Origin: Rouxiella sp. S1S-2
GTDB lineage: Bacteria; Pseudomonadota; Gammaproteobacteria; Enterobacterales; Enterobacteriaceae
NCBI RefSeq assembly: GCF_009208105.1
Contig: NZ_WFKL01000001.1
Coordinates: 4,278,001 to 4,342,000, forward strand
Reading direction: 5' to 3'
Length of the DNA stretch: 64,000 nucleotides
Shown one piece after another: positions 52,841-63,845 of the stretch. The notes under the pieces were generated by a model. It was given only the letters and a program-made list of their open reading frames with translations. It had not been told where the DNA came from and made no database searches. Position 1 is the first letter of the stretch. The number at the start of each line of letters is the position of its first letter. Both the position numbers and the translations under genes were made by a program.

Positions 52841-55390
52841 ATGTCAAATACCACCGTATTGACTTTACAAGGCTTGTCCTGTGGCCACTGTGTGGCCTCA
52901 ACGCGTAAGGCGCTGGAAGCCGTTGCCGGCACACAAGACGTTGAAGTTACTATTGATAAAGCCATTGTTAAAGGTGAAGCAAGCAGCAAAAGCCTGATTG
53001 ATGCCGTCGAAAATGCGGGCTACCACGCCCAGTTGGCAGCGGAGGATGCATCCCCAAAATCTAAGCCGCTGACTTTGCCTGAAGCTTCCATGCCGGAACG
53101 TCAGTCAGCGGCCACCTCTTTTGTTCCGGCATCCGTTGAAACACATCCTGCGGCAGAAAGTGATAGCGTTCAGCTTCTGCTGAGCGGGATGAGCTGTGCC
53201 AGCTGCGTAGGCAAGGTTCAGCGTGCGCTGGAAAACGTCAGCGGCGTGACGCGGGCAAGCGTTAATCTGGCCGAGCGCAGCGCGTTGGTGCAAGGGGCAG
53301 AAAATGCCGATGCGCTGATTGAAGCTGTCGAAAAAGCAGGTTATGGCGCAGAAATTATTATTGATGAAACCCTGCGTCGTGAACGACAGCAGCAAACTGC
53401 GCGCAGCAGCATGATTCGTTTTAGCTGGCAGGCGGCATTGGGTTTGGCTGCCGGTATCCCACTGATGGCCTGGGGATTATTGGGCGGCGAGATGATGGTC
53501 ACTGCCAGCAACCAAACAGGTTGGCTCGTGGTAGGCATACTCACGCTGGCCATTATGGTTATCGCCGGTGGGCATTTCTATCGCAGTGCCTGGAAAAGCC
53601 TGATGCACGGCAGTGCCAACATGGACACTCTGGTGTCACTGGGCACCGGCGCGGCGTGGGTATTCTCGTTTCTGGTCACGCTGTGGCCCGAAGCCTTTCC
53701 TATGCAGGCACGACACTTATATTACGAAGCGAGCGTGATGATAGTCGGGCTGATTAATCTCGGCCACGCGCTGGAGCAACGCGGTCGCCAGCGATCATCG
53801 AAAGCACTGGAACGCCTGCTGGATCTCACCCCTCCTACGGCGAGAGTCGTCACCGAACACGGCGAAAAGACGCTGCCTTTGGCGGAGGTTAAACCGGGTA
53901 TGTTGCTGCGCCTGACCACCGGTGATCGCGTGCCGGTGGACGGTGAAATTCATCAGGGTGAGGCCTGGTTTGATGAAGCAATGCTGACCGGCGAACCTAT
54001 CGCGCAGCATCGAAAAACCGGTGAGAAGATAAGCGCGGGTACGCAGGTCAAAGACGGCAGCGTACAGTTCATAGCCAGCGCCGTAGGCGGTCAAACTCAG
54101 CTTTCACGCATCATTAATCTGGTACGTGAAGCGCAAAGCAGCAAGCCGGAGATAGGCAAGCTGGCCGACAGAATTTCGGCCGTATTTGTTCCCATCGTGG
54201 TCGCTATTGCACTGCTAAGCGGCGCGGTGTGGTACTTTTTCGGCCCGCAACCGCAGTTGATGTATACGCTGGTGATTGTCACAACGGTATTGATTATTGC
54301 CTGCCCTTGCGCCTTGGGTTTGGCGACGCCAATGTCGATTACCGCAGGCGTTGGGCGTGCTGCCGAGTTTGGCGTGTTGGTCAAGGACGCCGACGCACTG
54401 CAAAAGGCCAGCACGATCACCACGCTGGTGTTTGATAAAACCGGCACGTTAACCGAAGGCAAGCCACAGGTGGCAGAAATCCACCTGTTTAACCATACGG
54501 AAGAAGAGCAGGCACTGAGCTGGGCCGCGTCACTGGAACAAGGATCTCATCATCCGTTGGCGCAGGCCATTGCGGAAAAAGCCGCCAGCATGGCGAAAAC
54601 CGAAATTAACAACTTCCGGACTCTCGGCGGTTTGGGCGTGAGTGGAAACAGTGGCGACACCTCACTTCTGCTAGGCAACAAGGCACTGCTTGAACAACAG
54701 CAAATAGACTGCGGCATTGCTGACGCCCTGCTGTCGCAACAGGCGTCACAAGGCTTTACCCCTGTTTTGCTCGCTGCCGCAGGTAAAGTTGTTGCCGTAT
54801 TCTCGATACGTGACTCGCTACGTGAAGACAGCGCGGAGGCCCTGCAGCGCCTGCATCAGCAAGGGTACAAGCTGGTGATGCTTACCGGCGACAATGCGCT
54901 TACCGCAAGGGCCATTGCCAAACTTGCCGGTATTGATGAAGTGATCGCTGGCGTTCGCCCTGAAGGAAAAGCCGAGGCCATAAAAGCGCTGCAGGCGCGG
55001 GGTGAACAAGTGGCAATGATTGGCGACGGTATTAATGATGCACCAGCGCTGGCACAGGCAGACGTGGGGATAGCGATGGGAGGCGGCAGCGATGTTGCCA
55101 TCGAAACGGCGGCCATTACCCTGATGCGCCCCAGCCTGCACGGCGTGGCCGATGCGCTGGCGCTGTCTCAGGGTACGCTGCGAAACATGAAACAAAACCT
55201 GCTGGGTGCCTTCATTTACAACGTGATAGGTATCCCTATTGCAGCTGGCGTACTTTATCCACTCACTGGCACATTGCTGAGTCCGATTGTCGCCGGAGCA
55301 GCGATGGCGTTGTCCTCCATCACCGTCGTCGCCAATGCCAATCGGCTGCTGCGTTTTAAGCCGGATAAATTCGCCGCTCACAAAAAATAG
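52841..55390 (+). CDS. copA: CopA, Cu(I)-exporting P1B-type ATPase
   Basis: An 849-residue pump. Two N-terminal metal-binding domains have GLSCGHC (residue 11) and GMSCASC. Then come membrane helices, the transport motif CPC (C488, C490), the phosphorylated D532 in [10 protein letters not shown], the HP motif in SHHPLAQA and the hinge [20 protein letters not shown]. It moves Cu(I) from cytoplasm to periplasm. It is expressed from the CueR promoter that coincides with attR. Confidence 0.98.
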   Translation: MSNTTVLTLQGLSCGHCVASTRKALEAVAGTQDVEVTIDKAIVKGEASSKSLIDAVENAGYHAQLAAEDASPKSKPLTLPEASMPERQSAATSFVPASVETHPAAESDSVQLLLSGMSCASCVGKVQRALENVSGVTRASVNLAERSALVQGAENADALIEAVEKAGYGAEIIIDETLRRERQQQTARSSMIRFSWQAALGLAAGIPLMAWGLLGGEMMVTASNQTGWLVVGILTLAIMVIAGGHFYRSAWKSLMHGSANMDTLVSLGTGAAWVFSFLVTLWPEAFPMQARHLYYEASVMIVGLINLGHALEQRGRQRSSKALERLLDLTPPTARVVTEHGEKTLPLAEVKPGMLLRLTTGDRVPVDGEIHQGEAWFDEAMLTGEPIAQHRKTGEKISAGTQVKDGSVQFIASAVGGQTQLSRIINLVREAQSSKPEIGKLADRISAVFVPIVVAIALLSGAVWYFFGPQPQLMYTLVIVTTVLIIACPCALGLATPMSITAGVGRAAEFGVLVKDADALQKASTITTLVFDKTGTLTEGKPQVAEIHLFNHTEEEQALSWAASLEQGSHHPLAQAIAEKAASMAKTEINNFRTLGGLGVSGNSGDTSLLLGNKALLEQQQIDCGIADALLSQQASQGFTPVLLAAAGKVVAVFSIRDSLREDSAEALQRLHQQGYKLVMLTGDNALTARAIAKLAGIDEVIAGVRPEGKAEAIKALQARGEQVAMIGDGINDAPALAQADVGIAMGGGSDVAIETAAITLMRPSLHGVADALALSQGTLRNMKQNLLGAFIYNVIGIPIAAGVLYPLTGTLLSPIVAGAAMALSSITVVANANRLLRFKPDKFAAHKK

Positions 55391-55527
55391 GCGGGTTCAG
55401 CCATCAACGACTCGGTTTATCAATAAAAGCTCTGCCAACAGGTATTTGTGCGTTAGAGAGTTTTCCCCCTGTTCCAATCTGCCCGTTAGCGCTAGCATGA
55501 AAGGCTATTGGAACAGGGAGACAACGC

Positions 55528-56337
55528 ATGATTTGGGATTTATTACACCGACTGGCTCGCTGGACCGGGCTCATTTCTCCCGCAGAGTATCCCTACCCCG
55601 CTATCGATATTACACTTCCCGGCGGGCGTCACTTTCATCTGGTAGGCAGCATTCATATGGGCACGCAAAACATGTCGCCGCTGCCCAGACAGTTGATCCG
55701 CAAAGTCTCGCAGGCAGATGCCCTGATCGTTGAGGCTGATATCAGCGGCAGTGAATCGCCTTTTGGGGAACCTGAAGGTCTGGCCCCGCTCAGTGAGCGC
55801 CTTGAAGAGCAGCAATATCAGCAGATTGAGCGCCTGTGTGACGAAATAGGCATTCCGATGTATTCCCTCTCCGACCTGCCTTGTTGGCAAATTGCCCTGA
55901 TGTTACAGGCGACTCAGGCGCAGCGTTTGGGACTGCGGGGTGAATACGGCATCGATTACCAGCTGTTAAACGCCGCAAAAACGCAGGATAAGAAGGTCAT
56001 TGAGCTTGAAGGCGCACAGCAGCAGCTCCAATTGCTAAAACAATTACCCGAAGACGGGCGCAGCCTGCTTGATGACACTCTCACCCACTGGCACACTAAT
56101 GCCAGACTGTTGCAAACGATGATCGGCTGGTGGCTCGACAGCCGTCCCTCGGTAGGTATTGATCAACTTCCCGCCACCTTTGGTAATGCGCTGTACGACG
56201 TGCTAATGCACCAACGCAATCAGCGCTGGAAGCAGCAGTTGGAAAGCATGCCTGCGGGTAACTATGTGGTCGCGGTAGGTGCGCTGCATTTGTATGGTGA
56301 AGGTAATCTCCCCAGCCTGTTGAATCAAAAAAGTTAA
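55528..56337 (+). CDS. ybaP: YbaP, TraB/GumN-family protein
   Basis: A 269-residue protein with the TraB/GumN repeat motifs: LVGSIHMGTQ near residue 38, IVEADIS, and AVGALHLYGEGNLP near the end. The family is related to Tiki-type metalloproteases. E. coli YbaP has the same size and place beside copA. Biological role unknown. Confidence 0.93.
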   Translation: MIWDLLHRLARWTGLISPAEYPYPAIDITLPGGRHFHLVGSIHMGTQNMSPLPRQLIRKVSQADALIVEADISGSESPFGEPEGLAPLSERLEEQQYQQIERLCDEIGIPMYSLSDLPCWQIALMLQATQAQRLGLRGEYGIDYQLLNAAKTQDKKVIELEGAQQQLQLLKQLPEDGRSLLDDTLTHWHTNARLLQTMIGWWLDSRPSVGIDQLPATFGNALYDVLMHQRNQRWKQQLESMPAGNYVVAVGALHLYGEGNLPSLLNQKS

Positions 56338-56361
56338 TTGCGCTGTTGTCCTTTTTGAGAC

Positions 56362-56458
56362 AAAAAAATGGCCAATATTTCTATTGGCCAGTCAAAGAGG
56401 AATTTCATTTTTATTAATTATCGCGGCAGCATGAAGTTCTTGAGGAATCCATGCCGGC
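56362..56458 (-). ncRNA. chiX: ChiX (MicM) small regulatory RNA
   Basis: The minus strand contains AATAAAAATGAAATTCCTC TTTGACTGGCCAATA, then ATATTGGCCATTTTTTT, nearly identical to the 3' half of E. coli ChiX including the target-pairing region and Hfq-binding T-tail, and lies between ybaP and ybaK as in E. coli. A promoter TTGCCA (56493-56488), 17-bp spacer, TAACCT (56470-56465) puts the 5' end near 56458. The 5' stem differs from E. coli: GCGCG-C-CGGCATG pairs with CATGCTG-C-CGCG. ChiX silences the chitoporin gene chiP and is itself removed by a chitobiose-operon decoy. Confidence 0.9.
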
Positions 56459-56634
56459 GCGCGTAGGTTAGCAACGTGATTGTCATCTGGCAACTCTCAA
56501 TTGCTCAAAAAACGCGCTTGGCGCTCGAATTTCATACTTTGTTCTTTAGTATCAAAAGATTGTACGATGTGATTATTTTTTAGCTAATCATGTTGTGAGC
56601 CTAAAGCGCTGACTTCGTTACATGGAAAAGAAAT

Positions 56635-57114
56635 ATGACGCCCGCCGTAAAACTTTTGGAAAAAAATAAAATCAGTTTCACACTGCATCCCTATGAACAC
56701 AGCAGTGATGAGACCAACTTTGGTGATGAAGCGGTAAAAAAACTCGGACTGGATGCCGCACAAGTTTATAAGACGTTATTAGTGGCGCTTAACGGTGAAG
56801 TAAAAAACTTGGCCGTAGCCGTTACCCCCGTCGCCACCCAGTTGGATCTTAAAAAAGTCGCCAAGGCGCTGGGGGCAAAAAAAGCTGATATGGCTGACCC
56901 ACAACTGGCGCAGCGCGTGACCGGTTACCTGGTCGGCGGCATCAGCCCATTAGGGCAGAAAAAACTGTTGCCGACGGTCATTGACAGCCCCGCGCAGCAG
57001 TTCACGACCATTTTTGTCTCTGGTGGCAAACGGGGACTTGATCTTGAGCTCTCGGCGACAGATCTTTGCCGCTTACTCAACGGGCGCTTTGCGGAAATAG
57101 CAAAACGCGATTAG
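56635..57114 (+). CDS. ybaK: YbaK, Cys-tRNA(Pro)/Cys-tRNA(Cys) deacylase
   Basis: A 159-residue editing enzyme. KTLLVAL, the catalytic lysine region [41 protein letters not shown] and [13 protein letters not shown] are typical. It hydrolyses cysteine mischarged on tRNA-Pro in trans with ProRS. Confidence 0.97.
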   Translation: MTPAVKLLEKNKISFTLHPYEHSSDETNFGDEAVKKLGLDAAQVYKTLLVALNGEVKNLAVAVTPVATQLDLKKVAKALGAKKADMADPQLAQRVTGYLVGGISPLGQKKLLPTVIDSPAQQFTTIFVSGGKRGLDLELSATDLCRLLNGRFAEIAKRD

Positions 57115-57215
57115 TTTTTTTCTCTCACCCTTAAAATTACCCAATAGATTTCGAGATGCAGGAAGGTAGCTTACTCGCCAGCAACGTGAAAGATGACGGG
57201 GAAAAGAGTCAAATT

Positions 57216-58433
57216 ATGACCGATCGTAGTGAAGTACACATTCAGAAAAAAGACAGCGCGTTGAAAGGCACCGCATTTAAGATACTCACCGCGATCAGTG
57301 TGTCACACCTGCTTAACGATATGCTGCAGTCGCTTATTTTGGCGATTTATCCGCTGTTGCAAAAAGAATTTACCCTGAGCTTCACACAAATCGGGATGAT
57401 TACGCTCACCTATCAGATAACAGCCTCCCTGCTGCAACCGCTGATTGGCCACTACACCGATAAGCACCCTAAACCTTATTCGCTACCGGTTGGTATGGGC
57501 TTCACGCTTGCCGGCTTGCTGTTGCTGGCAGTTGCGCAAAGCTTTGGCGTGATACTCATCGCCGCAGCGCTGGTTGGGACTGGCTCATCTATTTTTCACC
57601 CTGAGTCCTCTCGGGTGGCACGCATGGCTTCAGGCGGACGCCACGGTTTGGCGCAATCGCTGTTTCAGGTGGGTGGCAACTTCGGCAGCGCGCTAGGTCC
57701 GCTGCTGGCAGCAATTATCATTGCGCCGTACGGCAAGGGTAACGTGGCATGGTTCTCACTGGCCGCTCTGCTGGGTATGGTTGTACTGCTGCAGGTCAGC
57801 AGATGGTACAGCCACCAGCAACAGTTGGCTAAAAAACGCGGCCCCGTTCCGGTGCAGGTCAGTATTTTGCCTAGGCGCACCGTGGCTCTTTCGCTTGGCA
57901 TCCTGCTTGTGTTGGTGTTTTCAAAATATTTTTATCTGACCAGCCTAAGCAGCTACTACACCTTTTACCTTATTCATAAGTTTGGCGTTTCAATTCAGGA
58001 AGCACAGTTCCATTTGTTTGCCTTCCTGCTGGCCGTGGCGGCCGGAACCATTGTCGGCGGACCCATCGGTGACAAAATTGGTCGTAAATATGTTATTTGG
58101 GTATCAATACTCGGCGTTGCGCCCTTTACCCTGCTCTTGCCGCACGCCAATCTGTTCTGGACCAGCGTACTAAGCGTGATCATCGGTGTCATTCTTGCCT
58201 CGGCGTTTTCTGCCATTCTGGTATTTGCTCAAGAGCTTATTCCTGGGAAAGTGGGCATGGTATCGGGGCTGTTCTTTGGACTGGCCTTCGGTATGGGCGG
58301 ACTGGGCGCGGCAATACTGGGCTACGTGGCCGACAAAGACGGCATAGAAGAGGTCTATCAAATATGTGCGTTCCTGCCGCTTTTAGGAATATTGACCGCC
58401 TTTTTGCCAAATATCGAACGTAAATCCACTTAA
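57216..58433 (+). CDS. fsr: Fsr, fosmidomycin-resistance MFS exporter
   Basis: A 405-residue 12-helix transporter of the major facilitator family. SVSHLLNDMLQSLILAIYPLL, GTGSSIFHPESSRVARMASGGRHGLAQSLFQVGGNFG and GPIGDKIGRKYVIW match E. coli Fsr. I start at MTDRSEV since it gives the same N-terminal length as E. coli and has GGGGAAAAG upstream; an earlier ATG at 57156 lacks a ribosome site. ushA, next to fsr in E. coli, is absent here. Confidence 0.95.
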   Translation: MTDRSEVHIQKKDSALKGTAFKILTAISVSHLLNDMLQSLILAIYPLLQKEFTLSFTQIGMITLTYQITASLLQPLIGHYTDKHPKPYSLPVGMGFTLAGLLLLAVAQSFGVILIAAALVGTGSSIFHPESSRVARMASGGRHGLAQSLFQVGGNFGSALGPLLAAIIIAPYGKGNVAWFSLAALLGMVVLLQVSRWYSHQQQLAKKRGPVPVQVSILPRRTVALSLGILLVLVFSKYFYLTSLSSYYTFYLIHKFGVSIQEAQFHLFAFLLAVAAGTIVGGPIGDKIGRKYVIWVSILGVAPFTLLLPHANLFWTSVLSVIIGVILASAFSAILVFAQELIPGKVGMVSGLFFGLAFGMGGLGAAILGYVADKDGIEEVYQICAFLPLLGILTAFLPNIERKST

Positions 58434-58660
58434 AACATTATATTAAAGGCTGATAATTCACTTTATGAACACAAGGATATCGTTTTCTTATCAGCCATTT
58501 TCATGTTAATGCAGTGCAAATGAGCTGTTCAGCTAATTTTCTTGGCATTACTCGCATTTATCAACTTTAAAGCACTATTTTTTCACCTAAGGCCAGTTTT
58601 TTAAATTAAACTGAAAGTACCAGGTTCACGCTGTTCCGTGCATAACGAGAGGGAATCTTG

Positions 58661-60349
58661 ATGCATAATTCTACCCCCTTAATTACGACGATTGTAGGAG
58701 GCTTAGTTCTCGCCTTCCTCTTGGGTATGTTGGCTAACCGACTGCGCATTTCGCCTCTGGTCGGTTACCTTGCCGCCGGCGTTTTAGCTGGCCCTTTTAC
58801 CCCCGGTTTTGTCGCAGATACCTCACTTGCCCCCGAATTAGCCGAAATTGGCGTTATCTTGCTGATGTTTGGCGTAGGCCTCCATTTTTCCCTGAAAGAC
58901 CTATTGGCAGTGAAATCCATTGCCATCCCCGGCGCTATTTTGCAGATTGCCGTCGCCACCGTGCTGGGTATGGGGCTTTCTCATCTGATGGGTTGGGACC
59001 TGACCAGTGGACTGGTATTCGGCCTATGTCTGTCAACCGCCAGTACCGTGGTGCTGCTGCGTGCGCTCGAAGAACGGCAGCTTATCGACAGCCAGCGCGG
59101 GCAAATCGCCATTGGTTGGCTGATTGTTGAAGATTTAGCGATGGTGCTGACGCTGGTGCTGCTGCCAGCGATTAGCAATATGATGGGCAGCCAGCAGATG
59201 AGCGCGGGACATTTACTTAGCGAACTGGCCATCACGCTGGGCAAAGTTGTTGCCTTTATTATTCTGATGATCGTCGTCGGTCGTCGCCTGGTGCCGTGGA
59301 TCCTGGCCAAGTCTGCGGCCACCGGCTCCCGCGAGCTGTTTACTTTAGCCGTGCTGGCACTGGCGCTGGGTATTGCTTTTGGCGCCGTTGAATTCTTCGA
59401 TGCCTCTTTTGCCCTCGGTGCCTTCTTTGCCGGAATGGTACTTAACGGGTCTGAGCTCAGCCAACGGGCCGCACACGACACGCTGCCACTGCGCGACGCC
59501 TTTGCGGTGCTGTTCTTTGTTTCGGTTGGCATGCTGTTTGACCCGATGATCCTTATCCACGAGCCGTTGGCCGTGCTGGCAACCTTGGCGATTATCCTGT
59601 TTGGTAAGTCTGCAGCCGCCTTCGCTCTGGTCAAAATGTTTGGACATTCGCAGCGAACCGCGCTGACCATTTCAGTCAGTCTGGCGCAGATCGGTGAGTT
59701 TGCCTTTATTTTGGCAGGATTAGGCATCACCCTCGGCATGCTTTCCGAGCATGCGCGCAACCTGGTGCTGGCGGGATCGATATTGTCGATCATGCTAAAT
59801 CCCCTTCTGTTCTCACTGCTTGAGCGCTATCTCGCCAAGACGGAGATCATTGAGGACCAAAGCTTTGAGGAGATTATAGAAGACGAAACACAGACGCCGG
59901 TCTCATTCTGCGACCACGCACTGATCGTCGGCTATGGCCGTGTGGGCAGCTTGCTGGGAGCCAGGCTGATACAGCAGGGAATTCCGATGGTGGTGATTGA
60001 AAACTCCCGTCCACGCGTAGAAGCACTGCGTGAACAGGGGATCAGTGCAGTACTCGGTAATGCAGCCAATCAGGAAATCATGGAGTTGGCGGGCCTCGAC
60101 TGTGCGCGCTGGCTGCTGTTGACCATCCCCAACGGCTACGAGTCGGGCGAGATTATTGCCTCTGCGCGCACAAAGCGCCCCACTATCGAGATCATTGCCC
60201 GCGCGCACTATGACGATGAGGTCACCTACATCATGGCGCGCGGTGCGAATAAAGTGGTCATGGGCGAGCGTGAGATTGCCAACAACATGCTCGACTCACT
60301 CAATATTGGCCAGGAAATACCGCCGCAGCCAGAAAGTTGCCCGGTGTAA
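58661..60349 (+). CDS. ybaL: YbaL, KefC-type cation/proton antiporter
   Basis: A 562-residue CPA2 protein: 12 or so membrane helices (1-385; motifs VGYLAAGVLAGPFTPG, GVGLHFSLKDLL, VEDLAMVLTLVLLP), then a TrkA-N/RCK domain (about 410-550) with the nucleotide fold IVGYGRVGSLLG. This matches E. coli YbaL in length and order. It is probably K+/H+ exchange gated by nucleotides. Start at 58661 with AGAGGGA upstream. Confidence 0.95.
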   Translation: MHNSTPLITTIVGGLVLAFLLGMLANRLRISPLVGYLAAGVLAGPFTPGFVADTSLAPELAEIGVILLMFGVGLHFSLKDLLAVKSIAIPGAILQIAVATVLGMGLSHLMGWDLTSGLVFGLCLSTASTVVLLRALEERQLIDSQRGQIAIGWLIVEDLAMVLTLVLLPAISNMMGSQQMSAGHLLSELAITLGKVVAFIILMIVVGRRLVPWILAKSAATGSRELFTLAVLALALGIAFGAVEFFDASFALGAFFAGMVLNGSELSQRAAHDTLPLRDAFAVLFFVSVGMLFDPMILIHEPLAVLATLAIILFGKSAAAFALVKMFGHSQRTALTISVSLAQIGEFAFILAGLGITLGMLSEHARNLVLAGSILSIMLNPLLFSLLERYLAKTEIIEDQSFEEIIEDETQTPVSFCDHALIVGYGRVGSLLGARLIQQGIPMVVIENSRPRVEALREQGISAVLGNAANQEIMELAGLDCARWLLLTIPNGYESGEIIASARTKRPTIEIIARAHYDDEVTYIMARGANKVVMGEREIANNMLDSLNIGQEIPPQPESCPV

Positions 60350-60426
60350 CTTTCTGATTATAAAGCAATTCCCTAAGTCATGAACGGTGCAGCCAACACC
60401 GCGACACTGTTCATGGTGAAAAGGAT

Positions 60427-61746
60427 TTAGCGTTCCCAGTAGGACTCTTCCAAACTGTCTTCCCGCTCCGGCAGTCCTCGCGTCAGACGCGGGGAGTGCT
60501 GGTTCAGCACTTGAAAACTCACTCGATTGGCATATTTACAAACCTGCGCCAGCGAGGAATAGGTCAAATATTCGCGTGAATGCTTGCTAGAGTTAGGGAC
60601 TGACATCCGGTGGAAACCATTGGCGGCGATATCGTGTAGCAACGCCGACAGCGCACCGTCTCCCGCACCGTTGGTGTTCATTATTTTCTCGGGTCCGCCC
60701 ATATACGGCGCAATGTGCGAGAAAATCCGCAGCGGCGTAGTGCAGCTTTCACGGCGCATCGCTCGACTAAATTCATACTGATTAAATTCGGCAATCGCTC
60801 CGGGAAGTAAAGGATGGTTGGTGGTGCGCTTAAAGGCATCCTCGGTATAACTGCCCATGTATAAACCACTTGGACCGGCGGTACAAAGCACAAGATCAGC
60901 CCACTCCAGCGACTGATTTAACGCCATTAAAGGATCGCTTAAACCGGTCAATGCGCAAGCTTCATCTTCATTCATCGCTAAAATCGTGACGTGTTGATTG
61001 ATAAAATCGCGCCACGCCTGCGGGTCTTCGGCTATCACGTACTGCGTGCCCAACGTCAGCACCACCGGCACCTGATATTTTTTGGCATAGGCTATCGCCT
61101 GCATGGTCGCCTCGGGCATCGGGTCACCCGCCGCGCCGCGAAGCAGATACGAGGTTAATACCAGCGCCGAGGCACCGGCTATCACGTCTTCAGGAATGCT
61201 TGAGGCACGCAGCTGGTTCATGTGACCGGGGCTGATGGCAAAGGTACGCTCGCCGTTTTCGTTAATCAGAGTGAAACAGCGGCCAATTGCACCGTCTACG
61301 CCCTGCAGATAATCAAGATCAATAAGGCTGGAGGTGTTACATAGATACCGATAGGCATAGCCGCCGATTTTCACGTCGCTACACATTACGCCAAGCTGTA
61401 CCGACCTATCATCGGCCAGCACTGAATAGTTGTGTAGCGTATTTCCAATGGTACCGCCAGCAAACTGATGGGTAATTAACGCATTCGAGGCAAGCTCCTG
61501 ATAAAGCAACTCGGCACGCTCGTCGTCAATCAGGCTCGATTGCCCGGCTATCAGACCGTAACGTGTTATAACCTCGTCATCCACCTTGGCTTCAATATCA
61601 ACCAACGTCTGGTCTATGCCGACAATATAGGACGCGCTGGTGTCAGACTCGGGTTGCAAAGCTTGCAGCATGGAATCACGAAGCAGCGGATCGTGGGCGT
61701 CGACGGGGAAATAGTGTTTGGACTTACGTTTACCAGGAAATTTCAT
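60427..61746 (-). CDS. gsk: Gsk, inosine-guanosine kinase
   Basis: A 439-residue PfkB/ribokinase-type enzyme: AGGTIGNTLHNYSVL near residue 95 and the catalytic NTNGAGDGALSALLHDI near 358. It phosphorylates inosine and guanosine for purine salvage. Length and both ends agree with E. coli Gsk. Confidence 0.97.
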   Translation of the reverse strand: MKFPGKRKSKHYFPVDAHDPLLRDSMLQALQPESDTSASYIVGIDQTLVDIEAKVDDEVITRYGLIAGQSSLIDDERAELLYQELASNALITHQFAGGTIGNTLHNYSVLADDRSVQLGVMCSDVKIGGYAYRYLCNTSSLIDLDYLQGVDGAIGRCFTLINENGERTFAISPGHMNQLRASSIPEDVIAGASALVLTSYLLRGAAGDPMPEATMQAIAYAKKYQVPVVLTLGTQYVIAEDPQAWRDFINQHVTILAMNEDEACALTGLSDPLMALNQSLEWADLVLCTAGPSGLYMGSYTEDAFKRTTNHPLLPGAIAEFNQYEFSRAMRRESCTTPLRIFSHIAPYMGGPEKIMNTNGAGDGALSALLHDIAANGFHRMSVPNSSKHSREYLTYSSLAQVCKYANRVSFQVLNQHSPRLTRGLPEREDSLEESYWER

Positions 61747-61865
61747 TGATAGTAGGCACGGGCTGTGAGACAGGGGTAAATGGTATCACAAGCGCGATAA
61801 GCATTCAGGTGAACAATAATTCTGATCAATGATGATTGAGGTATGAAATAAATACAGCAATAAAT

Positions 61866-61894
61866 CGTTGGCTGGCGAAACTCACCAGCCAACG
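61866..61894 (-). terminator. Terminator after hemH
   Basis: CGTTGGCTGG / CCAGCCAACG perfect 10-bp stem with a 9-base loop, followed on the minus strand by ATTTATTGC; lies 29 bp after the hemH stop. Confidence 0.78.
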
Positions 61895-61922
61895 AAGTAC
61901 TTTTCGCGCCGAGTCATGGCAC

Positions 61923-62885
61923 TCAGAAGTGCTGACTCACCAGTTGCTGCAGCATGTCGATGTGATCGCTACGGTCGTTGAGAGCCTCGATATATTCAAA
62001 TTTCTCACCACCGGCATGCAGGAACAGCTCACGGTTCTCGCCGTTAATTTCTTCAATGGTTTCAAGGCAGTCAGAGGAGAAACCTGGGCACACTATCTGA
62101 ATATGCTTCACGCCCTGAGCAGGCAGGCTTTCCATCGTGGCGTCAGTGTAAGGCGTCAGCCAAGGCTCACGGCCAAAGCGCGACTGGAAGGTGAGCATAA
62201 TTTTTCCGGCGGGCAGCTGCAACGCATCGGTCAATGCCTGCGTGGTTGCCTGACAGCGCTGCTGATAGTCATCGCCCTGCGCAACAAAACGTTTGGGAAT
62301 ACCATGGAAGGACAGCACCAGGCGATCTGGCTCACCGTGCTTTTCGAATGACTCCAAAATACTGGCCTTCAGTGCGGCAATGTAGGCAGGATGTTCGGCA
62401 TAATCGCGGATGAAACTGACCGAAGGCAGTCGGCGCTGCTGTTTAAGCACACGCGCCACGCCGTCAAATACCGAGGCGCTGGTCGAACACGAATACTGAG
62501 GATACAGCGGCAGAACCACCATTTTGGTCACCCCTCTCTCCAACAGGCGACCGATGCCGTCTTCAAGGCTAGGTTTACCGTAGCTCATCGCCAGTTCAAC
62601 CGGAGTGTCGGGGAAACGGGCCGCCAGCGCTTTTTGCTGACGCAGGCTGTAAACCATCAGCGGCGATCCTTCGTCCATCCACACGGATTTATACAGTTTG
62701 GCCACGCGCGGCGAACGAAACGGCAGAATAACACCCTGTAAAATAGGCCACCAAATCAGTCTGTTGGTATCAACAACGCGAATATCACTCAAAAACTCAG
62801 CCAGAAAACGTTTCACCGCCTGCGTGGTTGGAGCCTCCGGGGTGCCCAGGTTAACCAGTAACACACCGAACTTCGTCTGCATCAT
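61923..62885 (-). CDS. hemH: HemH, ferrochelatase
   Basis: A 320-residue enzyme inserting Fe2+ into protoporphyrin IX, the last step of heme synthesis. [38 protein letters not shown] (catalytic His) and [15 protein letters not shown], with the Glu in the [15 protein letters not shown] segment, are all present. Start at 62885 after AGGGA; a second ATG follows at once. Confidence 0.97.
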   Translation of the reverse strand: MMQTKFGVLLVNLGTPEAPTTQAVKRFLAEFLSDIRVVDTNRLIWWPILQGVILPFRSPRVAKLYKSVWMDEGSPLMVYSLRQQKALAARFPDTPVELAMSYGKPSLEDGIGRLLERGVTKMVVLPLYPQYSCSTSASVFDGVARVLKQQRRLPSVSFIRDYAEHPAYIAALKASILESFEKHGEPDRLVLSFHGIPKRFVAQGDDYQQRCQATTQALTDALQLPAGKIMLTFQSRFGREPWLTPYTDATMESLPAQGVKHIQIVCPGFSSDCLETIEEINGENRELFLHAGGEKFEYIEALNDRSDHIDMLQQLVSQHF

Positions 62886-63038
62886 GCTGAATTCCCTAAA
62901 TAATATTGCTAAATTTATAACACAGGGCAAGTGACCTGTCTGAATGCGCCCTTATTGTAACTAAACACCGGCAAATCGGAACCGATAACAGCAAGTGGGA
63001 TTAACAATCAATGCTATTTGGAAGGGGCAAATGAGGAT

Positions 63039-63062
63039 AAAACAAAGGCGACCGAAGCCGCC
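63039..63062 (-). terminator. Terminator of adk
   Basis: Minus strand GGCGGC-TTCG-GTCGCC, a UUCG tetraloop stem, followed by TTTGTTTT, 28 bp after the adk stop. Confidence 0.92.
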
Positions 63063-63089
63063 CTGATAACCTAGCTCACCGTGTGAGGA

Positions 63090-63779
<690 letters not shown>

Positions 63780-63845
63780 TCAACCATACCATTCTGCGCC
63801 CCCTTCCTCAAGAAAGCGGACGGCTACTTAGTGATTAAACAATAA

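Noticed and set aside
56418..56486. 22-codon minus-strand frame between ybaP and ybaK with a possible ribosome site
   Set aside because: It overlaps the promoter and 5' half of ChiX; the conservation there is explained by the sRNA.
58981..59793. 270-codon minus-strand frame inside ybaL
   Set aside because: Antisense to a well-conserved transporter gene; Ser/Arg-rich shadow composition.
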